Translations under genes and position numbers: made by a program
In this document: piece by piece, positions 1 to 7,343 of the stretch
Position numbering within the stretch: the first letter of the stretch is position 1
How the letters are laid out: every line of letters starts with the position of its first letter
Source of the DNA: Pseudomonas sp. DTU12.3
Lineage (GTDB): Bacteria > Pseudomonadota > Gammaproteobacteria > Pseudomonadales > Pseudomonadaceae
Assembly (NCBI RefSeq): GCF_004124275.1
Contig: NZ_CP027218.1
Span: 5,589,001-5,653,000, forward strand
DNA: 64,000 nt
Direction of reading: 5' to 3'
Notes under the pieces: generated by a model
What the model saw: the letters and a program-made list of their open reading frames with translations, nothing else
Told to the model about the DNA's origin: nothing
Databases searched by the model: none

Positions 1-24
1 GAAATTGCGCTTGACGCCCATCAT
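1..24 (-). CDS. possible 5' end of a gene leaving the window
   Basis: On the minus strand two consecutive ATG codons (24-22 and 21-19) follow a purine-rich ribosome binding site (GGAGGGG, just right of position 24). The first codons read MMGVKRNF before the window ends. The gene would be divergent from the permease at 231. Only eight codons are visible, so it cannot be identified and the call rests on the binding site alone. Confidence 0.3.
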
Positions 25-113
25 GCCCCTCCCCCCAAAACAGGCGCGCAGTATGGCGCACTTCGCCTGACTGCAAAACATCGCCGACGATCGCAGCCAA
101 TCCCCCACGCTGC

Positions 114-122
114 TGGTATGAT
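114..122 (+). promoter_or_regulatory. candidate extended -10 promoter of the permease-trmA operon
   Basis: TGGTATGAT fits a sigma-70 extended -10 element (TGN followed by TATGAT at 117-122). It lies about 110 bases before the permease start, and I see no good -35. The leader between it and the gene shows no riboswitch fold that I recognise. Confidence 0.4.
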
Positions 123-230
123 GCGCGGCTTTTTCCGGCCCACCACAATTTTCCAGGCGCTTGCGACGGTCTGTGCTTTGCTGTTGAGGTCGATACATTC
201 ACGGCGCTATGCGCGCCACGGGGAGCAGAC

Positions 231-1526
231 ATGCTGGAAAGGCTGTTTCAACTCAAGGCACACAACACCAACGTGCGCACCGAGATTCTTGCGGGCATCA
301 CGACGTTCCTGGCCATGGCCTACATTCTGTTCGTCAACCCGAGCATCCTCGGCGAGACCGGCATGGACAAGGGCGCGGTGTTTGTCGCCACCTGTCTGGC
401 CGCCGCGATCGGTTCGACGATCATGGGCCTGATCGCCAACTACCCGATCGCCCTGGCACCGGGCATGGGTCTGAACGCCTTCTTCACCTACACCGTCGTC
501 CTGCACATGGGTCATACCTGGCAAGTGGCGCTGGGCGCGGTGTTCATTTCGGCCGTGTGCTTCTTCCTGCTGTCGATCTTCCGCATCCGTGAATGGATCA
601 TCAACAGCATTCCGCTGCCGCTGCGCTCGGCGATTGCTGCCGGTATCGGTCTGTTCCTGGCGCTGATCGCCCTGCACAACGCCGGCATCGTGGTCAGCAA
701 CCCGGCGACCATGGTCGGCCTTGGTGACCTGAAACAACCGGCGCCGATCCTCGCCACCCTCGGTTTCGCCCTGATCGTTGCTCTCGAAGCGCTGAAAGTG
801 CGCGGCGCGGTACTGATCGGCATTCTGGCAGTGACCATCACCTCCATCGCGATGGGCTTCACCCCGTTCGGCGGCGTGACTTCGATGCCACCATCGCTGG
901 CCCCGACCTTCATGCAGCTGGACATCAAAGGCGCACTGGACATCGGTCTGGTCAGCGTGATTTTCGCCTTCCTGTTCGTCGACCTGTTCGATAACTCCGG
1001 CACCCTGATCGGCGTCGCCAAGCGCGCCGGCCTGATGGGCAAGGACGGCCACATGCCGAAAATGGGGCGCGCGCTGATCGCCGACAGCACCGCGGCCATG
1101 GCCGGTTCGCTGCTGGGTACTTCGACCACCACCAGCTACATCGAATCCGCTGCCGGCGTCAGTGCTGGCGGGCGTACCGGCCTGACGGCCATCGTGGTGG
1201 CGATCCTGTTCCTGCTGGCGCTGTTCTTCTCGCCACTGGCAGCCAGCGTTCCGCCATTCGCCACGGCACCGGCGCTGCTGTTCGTCGCCGTGTTGATGAC
1301 ATCCGGCCTGGCGGAAATAGACTGGGACGACATCACCGTTGCTGCGCCGGTAGTCGTGACCGCGCTGGCCATGCCGTTCACTTACTCGATCGCCAACGGC
1401 ATCGCGTTCGGTTTCATTTCCTGGACCGTGATCAAATTGCTGTCGGGGCGTGCCCGCGAGCTGAACCCGGCGCTGGTGATTCTGTCGATTCTGTTCGTGA
1501 TCAAGTTGGGTTGGTTCAACGCATGA
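231..1526 (+). CDS. NCS2-family purine permease (AzgA-like)
   Basis: Inner-membrane proton symporter for purine bases, most likely adenine, guanine or hypoxanthine. The 431-residue length and sequence fit the AzgA/COG2252 branch of NCS2: an N-terminus with a soluble first helix (MLERLFQLKAHNTNVRTEI), the NPSILGETGMD region, and long hydrophobic helices through the whole protein. The ATG at 231 is preceded by GGGGAG at 220-225. Its stop overlaps the trmA start as ATGA (1523-1526), so the two are translationally coupled. The exact purine cannot be told from sequence alone. Confidence 0.9.
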   Translation: MLERLFQLKAHNTNVRTEILAGITTFLAMAYILFVNPSILGETGMDKGAVFVATCLAAAIGSTIMGLIANYPIALAPGMGLNAFFTYTVVLHMGHTWQVALGAVFISAVCFFLLSIFRIREWIINSIPLPLRSAIAAGIGLFLALIALHNAGIVVSNPATMVGLGDLKQPAPILATLGFALIVALEALKVRGAVLIGILAVTITSIAMGFTPFGGVTSMPPSLAPTFMQLDIKGALDIGLVSVIFAFLFVDLFDNSGTLIGVAKRAGLMGKDGHMPKMGRALIADSTAAMAGSLLGTSTTTSYIESAAGVSAGGRTGLTAIVVAILFLLALFFSPLAASVPPFATAPALLFVAVLMTSGLAEIDWDDITVAAPVVVTALAMPFTYSIANGIAFGFISWTVIKLLSGRARELNPALVILSILFVIKLGWFNA

Positions 1527-2602
1527 CATTTGATTCCCAGGCTTACGCCGAACAACTCGAAGCCAAGGTCACGCGTTTGCGTGATCTGCTGACGCCGTTC
1601 GATGCCCCCGAGCCGACCGTGTTCGACTCGCCGCTGCAGAACTTCCGCCTGCGCGCCGAATTCCGCCTGTGGCGCGAGGGTGGCGATCGGCATTACGCGA
1701 TGTTCGCTCAGGACGACAAACGCACGCCGATCCTGATTGAAGAGTTCCCGATTGCCAGCCTGCGCATCAATCAGTTGATGCCGCAGCTCAAGGCGGCGTG
1801 GCAGGCCAGTTCGGCGCTGAGCCACAAGTTGTTTCAGGTCGAGTTTCTGACCACGCTGTCCGGCGACGCGATGATCACCCTGTGCTATCACCGTCCGCTG
1901 GACGAACACTGGCATGCGGCGGCAACCAAGCTGGCGGCGGATCTCGGCGTCAGCATCATCGGGCGCTCGAAGGGCAAACGCGAAGTGCTTGGCCTCGATT
2001 ACGTGGTCGAGAAACTCGAAGTCGGCGGTCGTACCTTCAGCTATCGCCAACCGGAAGGCGCGTTCACCCAGCCTAACGGCACAGTGAACCAGAAGATGCT
2101 GAACTGGGCGTACGAATCGCTCGGCGACCGCCCTGACGACCTGCTGGAGCTGTATTGCGGCAACGGCAACTTCACCCTGCCGCTCGCCACCCGCGTGCGC
2201 AAAGTGCTGGCCACGGAAATCAGCAAGACCTCGGTCAACGCGGCACTGAGCAACCTTAGCGAAAACGCTGTGGATAACGTCACTCTCGTGCGTTTGTCCG
2301 CCGAAGAGTTGACCGAAGCGCTCAACGAAGTGCGCCCGTTCCGTCGCCTGCAAGGCATCGACCTGAAGAGCTACGAGTTCGGCAGCGTCTTCGTCGACCC
2401 GCCACGTGCCGGCATGGACCCGGACACCTGCGAGCTGACCCGGCGTTTCGACAACATCCTGTACATCTCCTGCAACCCGGAAACCCTCGCGGCGAACATC
2501 GCCCAGCTGCACGACACGCACCGCATTACCCAGTGTGCGTTGTTTGACCAGTTCCCGTGGACGCACCACATGGAATCGGGTGTGTTGCTGACCCGGCGTT
2601 GA
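1523..2602 (+). CDS. trmA: tRNA (uracil-5-)-methyltransferase TrmA
   Basis: Uses S-adenosylmethionine to make ribothymidine at U54 in the T-loop of tRNAs; cytoplasmic. At 359 residues it has TrmA length. Visible motifs are the SAM site ELYCGNGNF (about 209-217), FVDPPRAGMD (about 290-299) and the catalytic cysteine in YISCNPETL (Cys317). The chosen ATG at 1523 overlaps the permease stop (ATGA); a TTG four codons upstream is possible but less likely. An intrinsic terminator follows. Confidence 0.96.
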   Translation: MTFDSQAYAEQLEAKVTRLRDLLTPFDAPEPTVFDSPLQNFRLRAEFRLWREGGDRHYAMFAQDDKRTPILIEEFPIASLRINQLMPQLKAAWQASSALSHKLFQVEFLTTLSGDAMITLCYHRPLDEHWHAAATKLAADLGVSIIGRSKGKREVLGLDYVVEKLEVGGRTFSYRQPEGAFTQPNGTVNQKMLNWAYESLGDRPDDLLELYCGNGNFTLPLATRVRKVLATEISKTSVNAALSNLSENAVDNVTLVRLSAEELTEALNEVRPFRRLQGIDLKSYEFGSVFVDPPRAGMDPDTCELTRRFDNILYISCNPETLAANIAQLHDTHRITQCALFDQFPWTHHMESGVLLTRR

Positions 2603-2623
2603 TTGCGGAATAGCTGATATGAG

Positions 2624-2650
2624 AAAGCCGTCGTGATTGACGGCTTTTTT
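2624..2650 (+). terminator. intrinsic terminator after trmA
   Basis: The arms AAAGCCGTC (2624-2632) and GACGGCTTT (2639-2647) form a perfect 9 bp stem with a 6-base loop followed by a T run, 22 bases after the trmA stop. Confidence 0.85.
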
Positions 2651-2661
2651 GTGGGTGTTCT

Positions 2662-2765
2662 AAAAGATCGTCCGAACGCGGCCCGAACCTTCGGCAGCTC
2701 CTACAGGGAAACGCGTTCCTATGTAGGAGCTGCCGCAGGTTCGGGCCGCGTTCGGACGATCTTTT
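2662..2765. repeat. long-arm REPIN, family A variant
   Basis: An inverted pair of REP sequences with 44-base arms (2662-2705 and 2722-2765) differing at one position. The distal part is the family A core GTAGGAGCTGCCGCAGG, but the proximal part is extended by about 18 bases (CCGAACGCGGCCCGAA) absent from the other family A copies in this window. Confidence 0.85.
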
Positions 2766-2813
2766 GATCTGTGCGATCACCGAACATAAAACGCCAAGGC
2801 CATTTTTGTTCAA

Positions 2814-2844
2814 TTGACCATGGTAACCATCTAGTACATTTTAT
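2814..2844 (+). promoter_or_regulatory. candidate aroQ promoter with overlapping operator
   Basis: TTGACC at 2814-2819 can serve as -35, with weak -10 candidates in TACATTTTAT (2835-2844). The stretch TAACCATCTAGTACATTTTA (2824-2843) matches, at 16 of 20 positions and in the same orientation relative to the gene, the element upstream of quiC (7163-7182 read on the minus strand). Directly upstream is the inverted repeat ATGGTAACCAT (2820-2830). A repressor bound here would cover the promoter. TetR control is inferred from the neighbouring regulator. Confidence 0.5.
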
Positions 2845-2900
2845 CTCCACAGGCCGAAACCTTCGGCCAAAGCCAAAAACAATAAGTGGAGTCACGCCTC

Positions 2901-3341
2901 ATGCCCCCTATCGTTCTGGTGCTCAACGGCCCGAACCTGAACCTGCTCGGCACCCGTGAACCGGCGACTTACGGTCACGAAACCCTGGCCGACATTTCCG
3001 CCCTGTGTGGTCGCGCCGCGGAAGAATTCGGCCTGGCCGTGGAGTTTCGCCAGACCAATCACGAAGGCGAACTGCTCGACTGGATTCACGCTGCCCGTGG
3101 CCGTTGCGCCGGGATCGTGATCAATCCGGCCGCGTGGACGCACACTTCCGTCGCCATTCGCGACGCGCTGGTGGCCAGTGAGTTGCCGGTGATTGAAGTG
3201 CACCTGTCCAACGTGCATGCGCGCGAACCGTTTCGTCATCACTCGTTTGTCTCGGCGATTGCCACAGCGGTGATGGCCGGGTTCGGCAGCCATGGTTATC
3301 GCCTGGCGCTGGAGCATTTCAGTCAGCGGCTGAAGGGGTGA
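2901..3341 (+). CDS. aroQ: type II 3-dehydroquinate dehydratase
   Basis: Converts 3-dehydroquinate to 3-dehydroshikimate. It is 146 residues, normal for the small type II enzyme, with the signatures NGPNLNLLGTREPATYG (active-site Tyr24), INPAAWTHTSVAIRDAL and the EVHLSNVHAREPFRHHS region. The ATG at 2901 has GGAG upstream. It heads a two-gene unit with the aroE-like gene, 5 bases between the genes. The company of quiC and a carrier suggests a catabolic rather than a biosynthetic paralog, consistent with quinate use. Confidence 0.93.
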   Translation: MPPIVLVLNGPNLNLLGTREPATYGHETLADISALCGRAAEEFGLAVEFRQTNHEGELLDWIHAARGRCAGIVINPAAWTHTSVAIRDALVASELPVIEVHLSNVHAREPFRHHSFVSAIATAVMAGFGSHGYRLALEHFSQRLKG

Positions 3342-3346
3342 ATCAC

Positions 3347-4201
3347 ATGTCTCGCTATAACGTGATACTCGCCGGGCTGATCGGCGCCGGCATTCAGGCC
3401 TCGCGCACGCCGGCGCTGCATGAACACGAAGGTGATGCGCAGGGCATGCGTTACCTGTATCGATTGATCGATCTGGATCAGTTGCACATGGACAGCACTG
3501 CTCTGCCCGACCTGCTGCTGGCAGCCGAACAGATGAATTACACCGGGCTGAACATCACGTTCCCGTGCAAGCAGGCAATCATTCCTTTGCTCGATGAATT
3601 GTCGCCGGAAGCGCGAGGTATCGGTGCGGTCAACACGGTGGTGCTCAAGGACGGTAAACGTATCGGCCATAACACCGATTGCCTGGGATTCGCCGAGGGT
3701 TTTCGCCGTGGCCTGAAGGACGCTGCCCGTGATCGCGTGGTCCAGATGGGGGCCGGTGGTGCTGGCGCGGCAGTGGCCCACGCGTTGTTGAGCGAAGGCG
3801 TACAGCAACTGAGCATTTTCGACGTCGACAGTGAGCGCGCTGAAAGTCTGGCGAACAACCTGAATCAGCATTTCGGTTTTGGTCGTGCGGTGGCCGGTCG
3901 GGATCTGCCGAGCACGCTGAATCTAGCGGATGGTCTGGTCAACACCACGCCAATGGGCATGGCCAAACTGCCGGGCATGCCGGTGCCGGTCGAGCTGTTA
4001 CGCAAGGAGTTGTGGGTAGCGGAGATTGTGTATTTCCCGCTGGAGACCGAACTGCTGCGCAACGCCCGCGCACTCGGTTGCCGGACGCTGGATGGCGGCA
4101 ACATGGCGGTGTTTCAGGCGGTGAAGGCGTTTGAGTTGTTCAGCGGCGTGGTGCCGGATGCGCAGCGGATGCTCGCGCATTTTCAAAGCATGAAGGGTTG
4201 A
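3347..4201 (+). CDS. aroE: shikimate/quinate dehydrogenase-like oxidoreductase
   Basis: NAD(P)-dependent interconversion of shikimate and 3-dehydroshikimate (or quinate and dehydroquinate). It is 284 residues, with the substrate domain motif NITFPCKQ containing the catalytic Lys, a conserved AVNTVV, HNTDCLGF, and a nucleotide fold at GAGGAGAAVAHAL. The ATG at 3347 follows GGGGTG. Its position between aroQ and quiC argues for a degradative role. Pseudomonas genomes carry several AroE paralogs, including quinate-type and RifI2-type ones, so the housekeeping enzyme is probably encoded elsewhere and the preferred substrate is uncertain. Confidence 0.85.
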   Translation: MSRYNVILAGLIGAGIQASRTPALHEHEGDAQGMRYLYRLIDLDQLHMDSTALPDLLLAAEQMNYTGLNITFPCKQAIIPLLDELSPEARGIGAVNTVVLKDGKRIGHNTDCLGFAEGFRRGLKDAARDRVVQMGAGGAGAAVAHALLSEGVQQLSIFDVDSERAESLANNLNQHFGFGRAVAGRDLPSTLNLADGLVNTTPMGMAKLPGMPVPVELLRKELWVAEIVYFPLETELLRNARALGCRTLDGGNMAVFQAVKAFELFSGVVPDAQRMLAHFQSMKG

Positions 4202-4209
4202 ACTCTGCC

Positions 4210-4305
4210 CCCTGTGGGAGCGAGCCTGCTCGCGAAGGCGTCCTGCCAGCCAACACATGAGTTGTCTGACACACCGCTTTCGCGAGCAGGCTCGCTCCCA
4301 CAAGG
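4210..4305. repeat. REPIN, family B
   Basis: Inverted pair of REP sequences with core TGTGGGAGCGAGCCTGCTCG, left arm from 4213 and right arm ending near 4305. It fills the gap between the convergent aroE-like and TetR genes. Confidence 0.85.
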
Positions 4306-4313
4306 GAAATGCG

Positions 4314-4991
4314 TCAGGCTTGCAGGTAGCGCAGCACTGATTCGCAAATCATCTCGCGATGCCGCTGTTTGATGCCTTCATCCGGCAGATCGATCTGGAA
4401 GATCTCGCCAAATGTGTGCCGGTTCGACACGCGATAGAAGCAGAACGAGCTGATCAGCAGATGCACATCCAGCGCATCCAGCCCGGCGCGGAATACACCT
4501 TCTGCAGCGCCACGCCGCAGAATCTCGCTCAGCGAATCAAGGATGGTGTTGTTCATCGCCTTGATCGCATCGGAACGCTTCACGAATTCGGCGTTGTGGA
4601 TATTTTCGATGCTGACGATGCGCACGAAATCGACGTTGCGATCGTGGTGATCGAAGGTGAATTCGACCAATCGGCGAATCGCGTCCACTGGTGCCAACTC
4701 GGCCAGGTGCAGACGGTTTTCGGTGCTGCGGATATCCCCGTAGAGTTTTTCCAGCACCTCGACGTACAACTGCTCCTTACTGCCGAAGTAGTAATAGATC
4801 ATGCGCTTGGAGGTATGGATACGCTCGGCGATCGCGTCGACGCGAGCGCCCGACAAACCCTGCTGAACGAACTCGACGATCGCCTCCTGCAGGATGTTCT
4901 CGCGGGTCTTCTCCGGATTGTTCTTGCGACTCTTGCGCGGCTCTACGGCGGACACTTCAGTAGCTGCGGTAAGTTCTGTATTCATCGTCAT
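4314..4991 (-). CDS. TetR/AcrR-family regulator, probable quinate/shikimate repressor
   Basis: A 225-residue one-component regulator. The N-terminal helix-turn-helix is clear: NPEKTRENILQEAIVEFVQQ, then GARVDAIAERIHTSKRMIYYYFGSKEQLY. The C-terminal ligand domain is diverged, as is usual. I start it at the ATG at 4991 (MTMNTEL); an ATG two codons later is equally possible, and an upstream start at 5060 is less likely. It lies 101 bases downstream of quiC on the same strand, so it may be cotranscribed with it. The matching elements at 2824-2843 and 7163-7182 are its best candidate sites. Role inferred from context. Confidence 0.85.
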   Translation of the reverse strand: MTMNTELTAATEVSAVEPRKSRKNNPEKTRENILQEAIVEFVQQGLSGARVDAIAERIHTSKRMIYYYFGSKEQLYVEVLEKLYGDIRSTENRLHLAELAPVDAIRRLVEFTFDHHDRNVDFVRIVSIENIHNAEFVKRSDAIKAMNNTILDSLSEILRRGAAEGVFRAGLDALDVHLLISSFCFYRVSNRHTFGEIFQIDLPDEGIKQRHREMICESVLRYLQA

Positions 4992-5092
4992 TGCGGGCTC
5001 ACGGCCATCACTGCACAGGCGGCGATTATGGGCCGCGCAGCACAGTGAAGGAAGCCGCACGGCCCGTGTTTAATCCCGCGTTTACGAATTTC

Positions 5093-6994
5093 CTACAACT
5101 TCGCCTGGCGAACGGCGCCACTGCGTGATTTGGCCATCGCCGCCAGACGCACCGCCACATTCGCCGCACCGTAACCGGCATAGCCATTCTTGCGCTGGAT
5201 GATCTCGAAGAAAAAGCGCCCTTCGAACGGCTCGGTATAGACGTGAAACAGCTCGCCGCCCTGCGCGTCGCGGTCGTAGAGCACGTTGTAATACGCCAGC
5301 TCGCTGAGGAATTCATCATCGAAATCGAAGCGCGCTGCGAGGTCGTCGTAATAGTTCAGCGGGATATCCAGCAGCGGCACGCCGGCTTCTTTGGCACGAC
5401 TGACTTCGGCGAAGATGTCATCACAATCGAAGGCGATGTGATGCACCCCCGAGCCGCGATAACTCGACAGCGCGTGAGAAATCGCGGTGTTGCGGTTCTC
5501 GGAAATGTTCAGCGGCAAACGGATCGAGCTGTCTCGGCTGCGCAGCGCACGACTCTTCACCAGCCCGTATGGATCCGGCAGTACCACTTCATCGTCGGCT
5601 TCGAAATCCAGCAGGCTCTTGTAGAACAGCACCCAACTGTCGAGGCTGTCGGCGGGCAGCGCCATGGCCATGTGGTCGATGCGTTTGAGGCCGCCGCGGG
5701 CCGGCGCATCCGTCAGCAGATTGAAATCGGTGCCATAGACGTCGGCCTGTTCATCGACCAGATAAATCAGGCTGCCATCGGGTGCGCGCACCGCCGCCAG
5801 TTCCAGCTCGTTGGGGCCGACCAGTCCGCGATAGGGCTGACCTTTGTAAGCCACGGCGCGGGCCAAGGCACTGGCGCTGTCGTTGACCCGCACAGCGGTG
5901 GCGCAGAGCGAGGGGCCGTGCGCTTCGAAAAAGCTGTGCGCAAAGGAATACGGTTCGGAGTTGAGGATCAGGTTGATATCGCCCTGACGCAGCAGGCTCA
6001 CGCTCTTGGAACGATGCTGCCCGGCCTTGACGAAACCGAGGCGCTCCAGCCAATGACTGAGTTTGGCACCGAGCGCTTCGTCGACGGCGAATTCGAGAAA
6101 CTCGATGCCGTTGTACTCGCTGGCCTTCGGCGTTTCGAAAAGAATTTCGCGGTTGGCCACAGGTTTGGTTTCCTGCTCCAGACGCTGGCGAGTCTTCTCT
6201 TCCAGATACAGCAGCGAACGCAAACCGTCGGCAGCATTCGCCCGTGGCGGCGCGGCGCGGAAGCCGTCATTGAAGATTTCCAGCGACAGCGGCCCGGTGT
6301 AACCGCTCTGGATGATCGGTGCGAGGAAGCCCGGTAGATCGAATTCGCCCTGCCCCGGGAAGCAGCGGAAATGCCGGCTCCACTCCAGCACATCCATCTG
6401 CAGAATCGGCGCGTCGGCCATCTGCACGAAGAAAATCTTCTCGCCAGGAATATCGGCGATGGCGCGGGGATCGCCCTTCAGCGACAAGGTATGAAAGCTG
6501 TCGAGCAGCACACCAAGGCTCGGATGATCGGCCTGACGCACGATGTCCCAGACCTGTTGATAAGTATTCACGTGACGGCCCCAGGCCAGCGCTTCGTAAC
6601 CGATGCGCAAGCCGCGTGCGCCGGCATGCTCAGCCAACAGGCGCAGATCATCGATCAGAATTTGTTGGTCGCCGACGCTGTCGGCCGAAGCGTTGCTGCA
6701 GACCAGCACCAGGTCGGTGCCCAACTCCTGCATCAGGTCGAACTTGCGTTCGGCGCGCTCCAGATTGCGCGCCAGCCGATCGCGGCGGCAGCCTTCGAAG
6801 TCACGGAACGGCTGGAACAGCGTGATGGCGATGCCGAGATCGGCGCACATCTGTTTAATTTCCCGCGGACTGCCGTCGTAGTACAGGAGGTCGTTTTCGA
6901 AAATCTCCACCCCGTCGAACCCGGCGGCGGCGATGGCTTCGAGTTTTTCCGGCAGGGTGCCGCTCAAGGAAACGGTGGCAATGGAACGCTGCAT
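5093..6994 (-). CDS. quiC: bifunctional 3-dehydroshikimate dehydratase (TIM barrel plus HPPD-like domain)
   Basis: Dehydrates 3-dehydroshikimate to protocatechuate, the step that feeds quinate and shikimate into the beta-ketoadipate pathway. The 633 residues hold two domains: an N-terminal AP-endonuclease-2/sugar isomerase TIM barrel (about 1-275, starting MQRSIATVSLSGTLPEKLEAI) and a C-terminal vicinal-oxygen-chelate domain like 4-hydroxyphenylpyruvate dioxygenase (about 285-620, with FEGRFFFEIIQRKNGY near the end). This fused form is known from Pseudomonas (QuiC1). GGGAG precedes the ATG at 6994. It is often misannotated as a dioxygenase. It is divergent from the MFS gene, and a REPIN sits in its leader. 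Confidence 0.92.
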   Translation of the reverse strand: MQRSIATVSLSGTLPEKLEAIAAAGFDGVEIFENDLLYYDGSPREIKQMCADLGIAITLFQPFRDFEGCRRDRLARNLERAERKFDLMQELGTDLVLVCSNASADSVGDQQILIDDLRLLAEHAGARGLRIGYEALAWGRHVNTYQQVWDIVRQADHPSLGVLLDSFHTLSLKGDPRAIADIPGEKIFFVQMADAPILQMDVLEWSRHFRCFPGQGEFDLPGFLAPIIQSGYTGPLSLEIFNDGFRAAPPRANAADGLRSLLYLEEKTRQRLEQETKPVANREILFETPKASEYNGIEFLEFAVDEALGAKLSHWLERLGFVKAGQHRSKSVSLLRQGDINLILNSEPYSFAHSFFEAHGPSLCATAVRVNDSASALARAVAYKGQPYRGLVGPNELELAAVRAPDGSLIYLVDEQADVYGTDFNLLTDAPARGGLKRIDHMAMALPADSLDSWVLFYKSLLDFEADDEVVLPDPYGLVKSRALRSRDSSIRLPLNISENRNTAISHALSSYRGSGVHHIAFDCDDIFAEVSRAKEAGVPLLDIPLNYYDDLAARFDFDDEFLSELAYYNVLYDRDAQGGELFHVYTEPFEGRFFFEIIQRKNGYAGYGAANVAVRLAAMAKSRSGAVRQAKL

Positions 6995-7023
6995 GCTTCA
7001 ACTCCCGGACTGCGCCGCTTTAA

Positions 7024-7109
7024 TGTAGGAGCTGCCGCAGGCTGCGATCTTTTGATGTTGCTTTTCAGAATCAAGATCAAAAGATCGCAGCCTTCGGCAG
7101 CTCCTGCAT
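7024..7109. repeat. REPIN, family A
   Basis: Inverted REP pair with core GTAGGAGCTGCCGCAGGCTG and outward arms ending in TGTAGGAG and CTCCTGCA. It lies between the quiC start (6994) and the candidate operator at 7163, so it would be transcribed as part of the quiC leader. Confidence 0.85.
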
Positions 7110-7162
7110 GGGATGGTTTTTATAGGGTGAAATTATTGGCTGCATCGGGCGTGGCAGCAATT

Positions 7163-7184
7163 TAAAGTGTACTACCCGGTTAGT
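7163..7184 (-). promoter_or_regulatory. candidate operator in the quiC/MFS divergent region
   Basis: Read on the minus strand, 7182-7163 is TAACCGGGTAGTACACTTTA, matching the element before aroQ at 16 of 20 positions. On the + strand ACTACCCGGTTAGT (7171-7184) is a near-perfect palindrome with one mismatched pair, a typical TetR-family operator shape. From its position it could control quiC and the carrier at the same time. The remaining 6995-7343 intergenic sequence shows nothing else certain. Confidence 0.5.
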
Positions 7185-7343
7185 TTTGCGTGCGATTATC
7201 GAACACAATGGTCGTTTGGCGAATTGACGATTTTTCGTCCGCTGCCCAACATCGACCGCACATTGAGTCCGGATCTGAACCACCGGTCGCAGCGTGCACA
7301 GAAAAAGCACACCAAATAACAAATCCAAAAACGGGTGGAACAC

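Noticed and set aside
207..1529. Long minus-strand open frame of 440 codons opposite the permease
   Set aside because: Shadow of the GC-rich permease gene: composition rich in His, Gln, Arg, Gly with no recognisable domain.
5093..6994. quiC read as 4-hydroxyphenylpyruvate dioxygenase
   Set aside because: Only the C-terminal half is HPPD-like; the N-terminal barrel and the cluster with aroQ, aroE and a carrier point to dehydroshikimate dehydratase.
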